Made by a program: the position numbers and the translations under genes | Assembly: GCF_024137025.1 (NCBI RefSeq) | Contig: NZ_JAMYJR010000054.1 | Span: forward strand, 20,673 to 84,672 | Direction of reading: 5' to 3' | DNA length: 64,000 bases | DNA from: Paractinoplanes aksuensis | Lineage (GTDB): Bacteria; Actinomycetota; Actinomycetes; Mycobacteriales; Micromonosporaceae | Notes under the pieces: model-generated | What the model saw: only the letters and a program-made list of their open reading frames with translations | Database searches by the model: none | Told to the model about the DNA's origin: nothing | In this document: piece after piece, positions 37,191 through 45,066 of the stretch | Layout of the letters: every line of letters begins with the position of its first letter | Position numbering within the stretch: position 1 is the first letter of the stretch

Positions 37191-37210
37191 TGTTCGGGCG
37201 TGTTCGAATT
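37191..37210 (+). promoter_or_regulatory. Direct repeat before the DeoR-type regulator
   Basis: TGTTCGGGCG and TGTTCGAATT follow each other with a 10-bp period, so the TGTTCG cores lie on one DNA face. DeoR-family proteins often bind direct repeats near their own genes. It is 28 nt upstream of ATG 37238. Binding is inference. Confidence 0.4.
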
Positions 37211-37237
37211 AGTGCGGTTCCCGGCGGCGGTCCGCTG

Positions 37238-38014
37238 ATGCTCGCGCAGCAGCGGCAGGCCGCGATTCTCGACCGTGTCCGGGCCGCCGGCGGCGTCCGG
37301 GTCAGCGAGCTCGCCTCGGAATACGGCGTCTCCGACATGACCATCCGCCGCGACCTCGAGTCCCTGGCCGACCGGGGCTTGCTGGCGAAGGTACACGGCG
37401 GGGCCACCACCGTGAGCCCGGGCTCGGCCCACGAGCCCGGCTTCGCGGCCAAGAGTGTGCGCCAACGCGGCGAGAAGGCGGCCATGGCCATGCGCGCGGC
37501 CGCGCTCGTCTCCCCCGGCGACGCCATCGCGCTCTCGGCCGGCACGACCACCGCCGGGCTGGCCCAGCGCCTGGTCGACGTGCCCTCGCTGACCGTGGTG
37601 ACCAACTCGATCCCGGTCGCCGACATCTTCTACCGGGCCGGCCGCCCCGACCAGACCGTGGTGCTGACCGGCGGCACCCGCACGCCCTCCGACGCCCTCG
37701 TCGGCCCGGTCGCCGTGGCCGCGATCGGCACGCTGCACCTCGACATGCTCTTCCTCGGTGTGCACGGCATGAGCGAGCGCGCCGGCTACACGACCCCCAA
37801 CCTGATGGAGGCCGACGTCAACCGGGCCCTCGTCGAGGCGGCCGAGCGCCTCGTCGTGCTGGCCGACCACACCAAGTGGGGCACGGTCGGCATCTCCTCG
37901 ATCGTCCCGCTCGACCGTGCGGACGTCCTGATCACCGACGACGGGCTGGACGAGCCGGCCCGCGCCCTCCTGTCCGAGACGGTCCGAGACCTTGTTGTGG
38001 TGACTGCGCAATGA
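37238..38014 (+). CDS. DeoR/GlpR family transcriptional regulator
   Basis: A 258-residue repressor-type protein. The N-terminal DeoR winged helix (MLAQQRQAAILDRVRAAGGVR; recognition helix VSDMTIRRDLESL; wing VHGGA) is followed by the DeoRC effector domain with the sugar-phosphate isomerase-like motifs SAGTTT and TNSI. It overlaps galT by 4 nt (ATGA) and so probably controls galactose catabolism, responding to a sugar phosphate. ATG 37238 is the natural start, because the domain begins there. Confidence 0.9.
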   Translation: MLAQQRQAAILDRVRAAGGVRVSELASEYGVSDMTIRRDLESLADRGLLAKVHGGATTVSPGSAHEPGFAAKSVRQRGEKAAMAMRAAALVSPGDAIALSAGTTTAGLAQRLVDVPSLTVVTNSIPVADIFYRAGRPDQTVVLTGGTRTPSDALVGPVAVAAIGTLHLDMLFLGVHGMSERAGYTTPNLMEADVNRALVEAAERLVVLADHTKWGTVGISSIVPLDRADVLITDDGLDEPARALLSETVRDLVVVTAQ

Positions 38015-39099
38015 CCTTCAAGAGCCGCGAGGCGATCCGCCTGTCCGACGGGCGCGAGCTGATCTATTTCAACGAGGAGGCGAACGACTGGTCGTCCTAT
38101 CCGGACACCCGGCAGCTGCCCCCTCCGCCGCCCACCTCGCAGCTTCGCTACGACCCGCTGATCGACGAGTGGGTGGCCGTGGCCGCGCACCGCCAGACCC
38201 GGACGTTCATGCCGCCGGCCGACTCGTGCCCGCTCTGCCCGAGCAAGCCCGCGTTCGCCAGTGAGATCCCCGCGCCCGACTACGACGTGGTCACCTTCGA
38301 GAACCAGTTCCCCTCGTTCAGCGACCGGGTCCTGCCCGGCGAGATCACCGAGGTCACCGGTCTGGTCCCGGTGCGGCCGGGCGTCGGCCGGTGCGAGGTC
38401 GTCTGTTTCACCAGCGACCACACCAGCGCCTTCGTCGAGTTGCCACCCTCCCGCGTACGCACCGTCGTCGACGCGTTGGCCGACCGCACGGGCGAGATGT
38501 CGCGGATGCCCGGCGTCGAGCAGGTGTTCCCGTTCGAGAACCGTGGTGTCGAGATCGGCGTGACCCTGCAGCACCCGCACGGGCAGATCTACGCGTTCCC
38601 GACCGTGCCGCCCCGCACCAAGCTGATGCTGGCCGCGGCGGCCAAGCACAAGGCGCGCACGGGCGGGGATCTCTACACCGACGTGCTGGCGGCCGAGCGG
38701 GCCGACGGCGCCCGGGTGATCGGGTCCAACGAGCACTGGACGGCGTACGTGCCGGCCGCCGCGCGCTGGCCCTTCGAGGTGCACCTGGCCCCGCACCGCA
38801 AGCTGCCCGACCTGCCGGCACTGTCCGATCAGGAGCGGGACGCGTTCGGGCCGCTCTACCTCGACATCCTGCGCCGCTTCGACGGCCTGTTCGGCCGGCC
38901 GATGCCGTACATCTCGGCCTGGCACCAGGCGGTGGTGGGTGAAGGCCGCGAGCTGGGCCACCTGCACCTGCAGCTGTTCAGCATCCGGCGCGCGGCCGAC
39001 AAGCTGAAGTACCTGGCCGGCTCCGAGTCCGCGATGGGCTTCTTCGTCAACGACATCGTTCCTGAGAAAGCCGCCCAGCTGCTACGCGACGCCGCCTGA
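38011..39099 (+). CDS. galT: Galactose-1-phosphate uridylyltransferase
   Basis: A 362-residue Leloir pathway enzyme exchanging UDP-glucose and galactose-1-phosphate. The nucleophile motif HPHGQ stands in TLQHPHGQIYAFP (about residue 190). Zinc-type residues lie in CPLCPSK, and the second HIT-like half contains PFEVHLAPHR and HLHLQLFS. It is translationally coupled to the DeoR regulator. galK and galE are not in the window, although galK usually follows; the next features are a terminator and idh on the other strand. Confidence 0.95.
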   Translation: MTFKSREAIRLSDGRELIYFNEEANDWSSYPDTRQLPPPPPTSQLRYDPLIDEWVAVAAHRQTRTFMPPADSCPLCPSKPAFASEIPAPDYDVVTFENQFPSFSDRVLPGEITEVTGLVPVRPGVGRCEVVCFTSDHTSAFVELPPSRVRTVVDALADRTGEMSRMPGVEQVFPFENRGVEIGVTLQHPHGQIYAFPTVPPRTKLMLAAAAKHKARTGGDLYTDVLAAERADGARVIGSNEHWTAYVPAAARWPFEVHLAPHRKLPDLPALSDQERDAFGPLYLDILRRFDGLFGRPMPYISAWHQAVVGEGRELGHLHLQLFSIRRAADKLKYLAGSESAMGFFVNDIVPEKAAQLLRDAA

Positions 39100-39269
39100 C
39101 GTTGGGGGCGGGGGGCCCCGAGAGAGCCCCCCGCGGGAAGGGACGGCAGGCGCTGAGAGAACCGGTCGGCGCCCGGGACAAGGCAGCCGGACCGGTGGGC
39201 GACCCCTCGACGCCGCATCCGTTCTGCCAAGAAGAACGACGCGCGAATCCGCTGGTTACGGAAACAGCA

Positions 39270-39301
39270 AAAGGCCGCCGATCCTCCGATCGGCGGCCTT
39301 T
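39270..39301. terminator. Bidirectional intrinsic terminator between galT and idh
   Basis: A 14-bp perfect stem (39270-39283 with 39288-39301, core GGCCGCCGATC) with loop CTCC. On the minus strand it is followed by TTTTGCTG and lies 9 nt after the idh stop. Positions 39100-39269 hold no gene that I can support. Confidence 0.9.
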
Positions 39302-39310
39302 ACCTGAGAA

Positions 39311-40528
39311 TCAGGCGGCGAGCTTGCGGGCCAGGTTCTCGTCGAGCGCGTTCATGAACTCGTCGGTCGACAGCCACGGGGCGTCGCGCGAGATCAGCAG
39401 CGCGAGGTCCTTGGTCATCTGGCCGCCCTCGACGGTCTCGACACAGACCTTCTCGAGCGTCTCGGCGAACTCGGTCACCGCGGGGGTGCCGTCGAGCACG
39501 CCGCGGTGCTTGAGGCCACCGGTCCAGGCGAAGATCGACGCGATCGGGTTGGTCGACGTCTTCTCGCCCTTCTGCCACTGGCGGTAGTGCCGGGTGACCG
39601 TGCCGTGCGCGGCCTCGGCCTCGACGGTCTTGCCGTCGGGCGTCATCAGCACCGAGGTCATCAGGCCGAGCGAGCCGAAGCCCTGGGCCACGGTGTCGGA
39701 CTGCACGTCACCGTCGTAGTTCTTGCAGGCCCAGACGTAGCCGCCCTCCCACTTCATGGCCGCGGCGACCATGTCGTCGATCAGGCGGTGCTCGTAGGTG
39801 AGGCCGGCCGACTTGAACTGGTCGGCGAACTCCGACTCGAAGACCTCGGCGAACAGGTCCTTGAACCGGCCGTCGTACGCCTTGAGGATCGTGTTCTTGG
39901 TCGACAGGTAGACCGGGTAGTTACGGGCCAGGCCGTACCGGAACGACGCCCGCGCGAAGTCGCGGATCGACTCGTCGTAGTTGTACATCGCCATCGCGAC
40001 GCCGCCACCCGGGTAGTCGGCGACGTGGAACTCCATCGGCGCCGAGCCGTCCTCGGGGGTGAACGTGACGGTCAGCTTGCCCGCGCTCGGGACCACGAAG
40101 TCGGTCGCCTTGTACTGGTCGCCGTGGGCGTGGCGGCCGATGATGATCGGCTTGGTCCAGCCCGGCACCAGGCGCGGCACGTTCTGCATGATGATGGGCT
40201 CGCGGAAGACGACGCCACCGAGGATGTTGCGGATGGTGCCGTTGGGCGACCGCCACATCTTCTTGAGGCCGAACTCCTCGACGCGGGCCTCGTCCGGGGT
40301 GATCGTGGCGCACTTGACGCCGACGCCGTGCTGCTTGATGGCGTTGGCCGCGTCGATCGTCACCTGGTCGTCGGTCTCGTCGCGGTACTGGATCGACAGG
40401 TCGTAGTACTCGAGCGGGACGTCCAGGTAGGGCAGGATCAGCTGCTCCCGGATCTGCTTCCAGATGATCCGGGTCATCTCGTCGCCGTCGAGCTCCACGA
40501 CCGGGTTTGTGACCTTGATTTTCGCCAT
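39311..40528 (-). CDS. icd: Isocitrate dehydrogenase (NADP+)
   Basis: A 405-residue TCA-cycle enzyme of the homodimeric eukaryote-like subfamily II: MAKIKVTNPVVELDGDEMTRIIW, CATITPDEARVEEF, WRSPNGTIRNILGG, GRHAHGDQY and KNYDGDVQSDTVAQGFGSLG with the metal Asp residues. The length is normal. ATG 40528 has GAGAGGAG upstream. An 18-bp palindrome 35 nt upstream suggests specific regulation. It is convergent with galT and divergent from the SpoIIE phosphatase gene. Confidence 0.97.
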   Translation of the reverse strand: MAKIKVTNPVVELDGDEMTRIIWKQIREQLILPYLDVPLEYYDLSIQYRDETDDQVTIDAANAIKQHGVGVKCATITPDEARVEEFGLKKMWRSPNGTIRNILGGVVFREPIIMQNVPRLVPGWTKPIIIGRHAHGDQYKATDFVVPSAGKLTVTFTPEDGSAPMEFHVADYPGGGVAMAMYNYDESIRDFARASFRYGLARNYPVYLSTKNTILKAYDGRFKDLFAEVFESEFADQFKSAGLTYEHRLIDDMVAAAMKWEGGYVWACKNYDGDVQSDTVAQGFGSLGLMTSVLMTPDGKTVEAEAAHGTVTRHYRQWQKGEKTSTNPIASIFAWTGGLKHRGVLDGTPAVTEFAETLEKVCVETVEGGQMTKDLALLISRDAPWLSTDEFMNALDENLARKLAA

Positions 40529-40562
40529 GCGGCCGGCGCTCCTCTCCCGAAAACCATGCTTA

Positions 40563-40580
40563 GCAGTACGAGCGTACTGC
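40563..40580 (-). promoter_or_regulatory. Perfect palindrome upstream of icd
   Basis: GCAGTACG-AG-CGTACTGC is an 8-bp perfect inverted repeat with a 2-nt centre, 35 nt upstream of the icd start. The size and position fit a dimeric repressor operator. The cognate regulator is unknown. Confidence 0.5.
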
Positions 40581-40744
40581 AGGACTGTTCGTGTTCGCCG
40601 GGCGACCCCGGGCCGTGCCGCACTCAGTCTGGCCGTTCGCGGGTGGCGTGTGACCGGAACCGGCGGTCCCGCCGACCGCTCGGCCCCTGTTTAGGCTCGA
40701 GGCCCGGTGGCAAAATGTGAGACGGCGGGTGCGACGAAAGGACT

Positions 40745-42496
40745 GTGAGCGGCTCGATGGGTGATCTGCTCAACTCTGCCCTGATCAGCCTGACCCGGCT
40801 CAACGCACTGGGGCGTACGGGCCTGGACGCCATCGCCGACCCGGCTTTCGACCGGTTCGCCGCAATGGTCCGGCTCGTGATGCGGGTGCCGGTGGCCCTG
40901 GTGACGCTGGTCGGGCCCGACCGGCAGTATTTCCCGGGCGCCTGCGGTCTGGGCGAACCCTGGCTGGGCCGGCGGCAGACCCCGTTGTCGCACTCCTTCT
41001 GCCAGCACGTCGTGGCCACGGCCGAACCCCTGATCGTCACCGATGCCCGGCTCGACCCCCGGGTCCGCGACAACCTGGCCATCGAAGACCTCGGCGTGGT
41101 CGGTTACGCCGGGATCCCGCTGACCGACGCCAACGGCGAGGTGCTGGGCTCACTCTGCGCCATCGACACCGAGCCCCGGGCCTGGACCCAGGCCGAGCTG
41201 AGCCTGCTCGCCGACCTGGCCGCGAGCTGCTCGGACAGCCTGCGGCTGCGGATCGCCACGCATCGCAGCGACCTGGCCTTCGACCGCAGCCAACTGCTGC
41301 TGCGGGCCAGCACAGCGCTGGGCGCGACACTCACCCCGGACGAGGTCGTCGAGACGGTACGCGACCTGGTCAGCGGCACCCTGGACCCGGCCTACGTCGG
41401 CTTCTCGGTGCTCGACGACACCGGGCACCTCCTGCTCGCCTCGGGCCGGTTGCTCCCGGCGACGACGGCCGAGCGGTGGCGGCACTACGGCCGGCTCCGC
41501 ACCACGCCGTCGGCCCTGGCCGCGACCACGGCCAAACCGGTCCTGCTGGCCGATCGCGCAGCGGTGGGGGCGGTGACGCCGGACGCTGCGGAGACCTTCG
41601 ACGAGATGGGCTGGCAGTCCGCGGCCAGCGTGCCGCTGCTCGGGCCGGCCGGGCCGATCGGCGCACTCACCTTCACCTGGAAGGTGCCGCACACGGTCGA
41701 CGACGGCGAGCAGGCCGTCCTGGTGGCGCTGGCCGGCTACGTAGCGCAGACCCTGGCCCGGCTGCGGCTGCTCGAAGACCGGCGCACCGCCGCCGCCACC
41801 ATGCAGAAGGCCCTGCTCACGCCGCTGCCGCGGCACCATCACATCCGGATGGCCGCGCGCTACCAGCCCGCCCACCACGAGGACCACGTCGGCGGCGACT
41901 GGTACGACGCGGTCAGCCTGGACGGCGGCCGGCTCGCGCTCGTGATCGGCGACGTGGCCGGGCACAGCATCGACGCCGCGGCCAAGATGAGCGAATACCG
42001 CAGCATGCTGCGCACCCTGCTGATCGACCGGCACGAGCCGCCCTCGGCCCTGCTGCGCCGGCTCGAACACACGGGCCACGCGCTGGGCCTGGACGGCATC
42101 GCGACGGTGGTGCTGGCCTACCTCGACCCGGGCCCGACCGGCGAACACATCCTGACCTGGTCCAACGCCGGGCACCCACCGCCGTCGCTGCTCGTCGGCA
42201 ATGAGGTTTCGATGCTCGAGGGCCGCGATCCGCTGCTGGGGGCCGGACGCCGCATCTCCCGACGCAACCACACGGTCCGCCTGCCCGCCGGGGCCACGCT
42301 CGTGCTGCACACAGACGGGCTGGTCGAGACCCGTACGGCCACCATCGACGACGGGTACCGCCGGCTGCACGCGGCCCTGGTCGCCCACGGCGGTGACGCG
42401 CCCGACAAGCTGGCCGACGCGCTGCTGGCCGACAGCATCACGGCCACGGCCCGCGAGGACGACGTCGCGCTGCTGGTGGTGTCCGTCCCGGACTGA
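40745..42496 (+). CDS. GAF-domain SpoIIE family serine phosphatase
   Basis: A 583-residue cytosolic signalling protein. Two GAF domains (about residues 25-170 and 195-345; the first with HSFCQHVV and AGIPLTDANGEVLGSLCAID) precede a PP2C SpoIIE/RsbU phosphatase with metal motifs HVGGDWYDAV, IGDVAGHSIDAAAKM, NAGHPPPSLL, HTDGLVETR and TAREDDVALLVV. Such proteins dephosphorylate anti-sigma antagonists in response to light, redox or ligands sensed by GAF. No anti-sigma or antagonist gene is adjacent. The start is GTG 40745 or ATG 40757; neither has an ideal ribosome site. Confidence 0.9.
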   Translation: MSGSMGDLLNSALISLTRLNALGRTGLDAIADPAFDRFAAMVRLVMRVPVALVTLVGPDRQYFPGACGLGEPWLGRRQTPLSHSFCQHVVATAEPLIVTDARLDPRVRDNLAIEDLGVVGYAGIPLTDANGEVLGSLCAIDTEPRAWTQAELSLLADLAASCSDSLRLRIATHRSDLAFDRSQLLLRASTALGATLTPDEVVETVRDLVSGTLDPAYVGFSVLDDTGHLLLASGRLLPATTAERWRHYGRLRTTPSALAATTAKPVLLADRAAVGAVTPDAAETFDEMGWQSAASVPLLGPAGPIGALTFTWKVPHTVDDGEQAVLVALAGYVAQTLARLRLLEDRRTAAATMQKALLTPLPRHHHIRMAARYQPAHHEDHVGGDWYDAVSLDGGRLALVIGDVAGHSIDAAAKMSEYRSMLRTLLIDRHEPPSALLRRLEHTGHALGLDGIATVVLAYLDPGPTGEHILTWSNAGHPPPSLLVGNEVSMLEGRDPLLGAGRRISRRNHTVRLPAGATLVLHTDGLVETRTATIDDGYRRLHAALVAHGGDAPDKLADALLADSITATAREDDVALLVVSVPD

Positions 42497-42518
42497 TCGA
42501 GCGGCCACAATGGGCCCC

Positions 42519-43319
42519 ATGCCAGTGACACATCAGGTCGGGCCGCTCACCGTCGTCGCCGTCGAGGACGCGGCCGGGCCCTTCTTCGCGCCCCGGGCCG
42601 AGGCGTTCCCGACGGCCACGACCGAGCAGTGGGCTGCGGCCGACGCTTTCGATCCCGCCGCCCGGACGGCCGACGGTGAGTGGCTGCTGAGGTTCCGGAG
42701 CTATGCCGTACGGGTCGGAACCGGCCCGGTCGTCCTGGTGGACGCGGGCATCGGGCCGGCCGGGTCGCTCGCCGCGGACTGGGCGCCGGTGCCGGGGCGG
42801 CTGCCCGACGCGCTGGCCGAGGCCGGGATCGCGCCCGGCGACGTGGCCGCCATCGTGCTGACCCACCTGCACAACGACCACATGGGGTGGGCCGTGCCGC
42901 GGGACTCACCGTTCACGTCAGCGCGCGTGGTGGTGCAGCGGGCCGACGTCGACGCGTATGCGGCCCGGCGGGATCAGGCCGGGCAGTACGACCTGCTGAT
43001 CGAGCCGCTGCGCGCGGCCGGGCGGCTCGAGGTGCTCGACGGTGATCGGGTGCTGGCGCCGGGCGTGCGCGTGGTGCCGACTCCGGGCCACACCCCGGGT
43101 CACCAGTCGGTCTGGGTCGAGTCGGGCGACGACAGCCTGCTCGTGACCGGTGATCTGCTCGTGCACGCGATCCAGCTGCTGCACCCTGAACTGCCCTACG
43201 ACAGCGATATGGATCCCGCGGCCGCCCAGCTGAGCCGGCGATCGCTCTTGCAAGAGGCGAGGTCCAGAGGGGCGATCACCGCGGTGTCACACCTGGGGAT
43301 GCCGTTCGTGCGGCGCTGA
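42519..43319 (+). CDS. MBL fold metallo-hydrolase
   Basis: A 266-residue zinc-dependent hydrolase with the metallo-beta-lactamase signature LTHLHNDHMGW (HxHxDH, about residue 113), a further His in PGHTPGHQS, Asp in VTGDLLVH and His in VSHLGMP. The family includes lactonases and other hydrolases of small molecules. The N-terminus is not a signal peptide. ATG 42519 or 42510 could start it. It follows the SpoIIE phosphatase gene by 22 nt and may share its transcript. Confidence 0.87.
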   Translation: MPVTHQVGPLTVVAVEDAAGPFFAPRAEAFPTATTEQWAAADAFDPAARTADGEWLLRFRSYAVRVGTGPVVLVDAGIGPAGSLAADWAPVPGRLPDALAEAGIAPGDVAAIVLTHLHNDHMGWAVPRDSPFTSARVVVQRADVDAYAARRDQAGQYDLLIEPLRAAGRLEVLDGDRVLAPGVRVVPTPGHTPGHQSVWVESGDDSLLVTGDLLVHAIQLLHPELPYDSDMDPAAAQLSRRSLLQEARSRGAITAVSHLGMPFVRR

Positions 43320-43390
43320 ACGAACAGGTCTGTCTGCCCTGTCTGCGAGCACGGCCTGCGCCGATCGGCGGTCATGGCGCGTACAAAAAG

Positions 43391-43418
43391 AAAGGCCGGG
43401 ACAAACGCCCCGGCCTTT
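43391..43418 (-). terminator. Intrinsic terminator of mdh
   Basis: A 10-bp perfect stem (AAAGGCCGGG / CCCGGCCTTT) with an 8-nt loop. On the minus strand it is followed by CTTTTTG and lies 14 nt after the mdh stop. Confidence 0.9.
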
Positions 43419-43432
43419 CCCCTCACAAGGAC

Positions 43433-44383
43433 TCAGAGGTTGGCGACGTCCGCCTGCTTGGCCCGGACCGCCTCGGCGGCCTCCTTGAGGCCGGCCAGCT
43501 CGGTGTCGGTCAGCTTGTCCTCGACGACCTTCTTGATGCCCTCGGCGCCGATCTGGGCCTCGACACCCAGGTAGACGCCGTTGATGCCGTACTCGCCGTC
43601 GACCCAGGCGCAGACCGGCAGCACAGCGCCGGAGTCCTCGACCACGGCCTTGGCCATGCGGGCGGCCGCGGCCGACGGCGCGTAGTAGGCCGAACCGGTC
43701 TTGAGCAGCGCGACCACCTCGGCGCCGCCGTTACGGGTACGGACGACGAGCTCCTCGATCTTCTCGGCCGGCAGCAGGTCGGACAGCGGCTTGCCGTCGA
43801 CGGTGCAGCGCGAGGGAACCGGGACCATGGTGTCGCCGTGCGAGCCCAGCGTGAGCGCCTTGACGCTCTTGACCGGCACCGCGAGGGTCTCGGCGATCGA
43901 GTTGGTGAAGCGCGCGGTGTCCAGCACCCCGGCCTGGCCGAACACCCGGTTCTTAGGGAACTGGGTGGCCAGCTGGGCCAGCGCGGTCATCTCGTCGACC
44001 GGGTTCGAGACCACGATGACGACGGCGTTGGGCGCGTACTTGGCGATGTTCTCGGCCACCTGGCGCACGATCTTGGCGTTGACCTCGAGCAGGTCCATGC
44101 GGCTCATGCCCGGCTTGCGGGGCAGACCCGCGGTCACCACGACCACGTCGGAGCCCTCGATGGCCTCGTAGCCCTCACCGTTGGTGCCGGTGGTGACGCC
44201 GACGATCTTGGTCTCGAAGCCCTCGATCGGCCGGGACTGGTTCATGTCGAGCGCGAGACCAGCCGGCTTGCCGTCGATGATGTCGGTCAGCACGACGGTG
44301 TCGAAGATGTCGTACTCGGCCAGGCGCTGCGCGGTCGTCGAGCCGTAGAAACCGGCACCTACGACGGTTACCTTCTTGCCCAT
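43433..44383 (-). CDS. mdh: Malate dehydrogenase
   Basis: A 316-residue NAD-dependent TCA-cycle enzyme of the LDH-like MDH group. Rossmann motif VVGAGFYGSTTA, substrate Arg in TAGLPRKPGMSR, VSNPVDEMT, and the catalytic His in LGSHGDTMVP. ATG 44383 (MGKKVTVVG) is the normal start, with GGAG upstream; the frame extends to 44395 without support. It is monocistronic with its own terminator. A neighbouring mdh-idh-sucCD set within 12 kb is common in actinobacteria. Confidence 0.96.
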   Translation of the reverse strand: MGKKVTVVGAGFYGSTTAQRLAEYDIFDTVVLTDIIDGKPAGLALDMNQSRPIEGFETKIVGVTTGTNGEGYEAIEGSDVVVVTAGLPRKPGMSRMDLLEVNAKIVRQVAENIAKYAPNAVVIVVSNPVDEMTALAQLATQFPKNRVFGQAGVLDTARFTNSIAETLAVPVKSVKALTLGSHGDTMVPVPSRCTVDGKPLSDLLPAEKIEELVVRTRNGGAEVVALLKTGSAYYAPSAAAARMAKAVVEDSGAVLPVCAWVDGEYGINGVYLGVEAQIGAEGIKKVVEDKLTDTELAGLKEAAEAVRAKQADVANL

Positions 44384-44472
44384 AGCTCTATCCACTCCCA
44401 GTCTCCGGGACGTTTTTCCGGACGCTATCAGTCGGTTACAGAGGTATTACCGGCCGGTCGCCTCAACGCGAG

Positions 44473-45066
44473 TTAAGCCACTGTCGCACCGTGAGCGGTG
44501 GCGAACCGGACCGCTTGATCCATGTCGATGGTGGCCCCGGTGAGGTCGACCCCGCGCAGTTCCACCCCGTCGAGGTCGGCGCCGCGCAGGTCGGCCCCCT
44601 TGAGGGTCGCGTCGGTGAGCCGGGCGTTGGACAGATCGGCGTCGCGCAGGTCGGCTCGGCTGAGATCGGCCCCGAGCAGGTCGGCCTCGCGCAGCCGCAG
44701 GCCGGAGAGCCGGGCCCCGGTCAGGTTCTGCCCGCGCAGCGACACGAAACCCCAGTCGCCGCCCTCGACCGTGATCGGCCGCAACCCGCAGTCGATGAAC
44801 TGGGTGCCAGTCAGCTTGCAGTCGCTCAACGTGGCGTCGAAGAACGAGCACCGCTGCAGGGTCGACTGCATGACGGCCACCCGTTCCAGCGTGGCCGCGT
44901 TGAACCGGACGTTGCCGAACGTGCAGTTGGTGAAGACGCAGCCGGTCAGCCGCGCCTCCGACCAGTCGACGTCGTGGAACGCGCAGTCCTCGTAGCGCAC
45001 GCCGGTGACCTCTTCCAGCGCCCAGTCCCGGCCGCGGAAGGTCTCGTCCTGGACGAGGTCGGTCAT
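44473..45066 (-). CDS. Pentapeptide repeat protein
   Basis: A 197-residue protein formed mainly of A(D/N)Lxx repeats, which fold as a right-handed quadrilateral beta-helix. The first half has less regular repeats with F or C at the centre (CVFTNCTF, RFNAATL); the second half has tight repeats (ADLLGADLSRADLRDADLSNARL). Its ATG overlaps the purH stop by one base (TGATG), so it is the third gene of purN-purH and translationally coupled. Some proteins of this type protect gyrase, but no target can be read from sequence. Confidence 0.9.
   Translation of the reverse strand: MTDLVQDETFRGRDWALEEVTGVRYEDCAFHDVDWSEARLTGCVFTNCTFGNVRFNAATLERVAVMQSTLQRCSFFDATLSDCKLTGTQFIDCGLRPITVEGGDWGFVSLRGQNLTGARLSGLRLREADLLGADLSRADLRDADLSNARLTDATLKGADLRGADLDGVELRGVDLTGATIDMDQAVRFATAHGATVA

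Noticed and set aside
39506..40720. Long plus-strand frame antisense to icd
   Set aside because: Low-complexity product and no ribosome site; the minus strand encodes complete isocitrate dehydrogenase.
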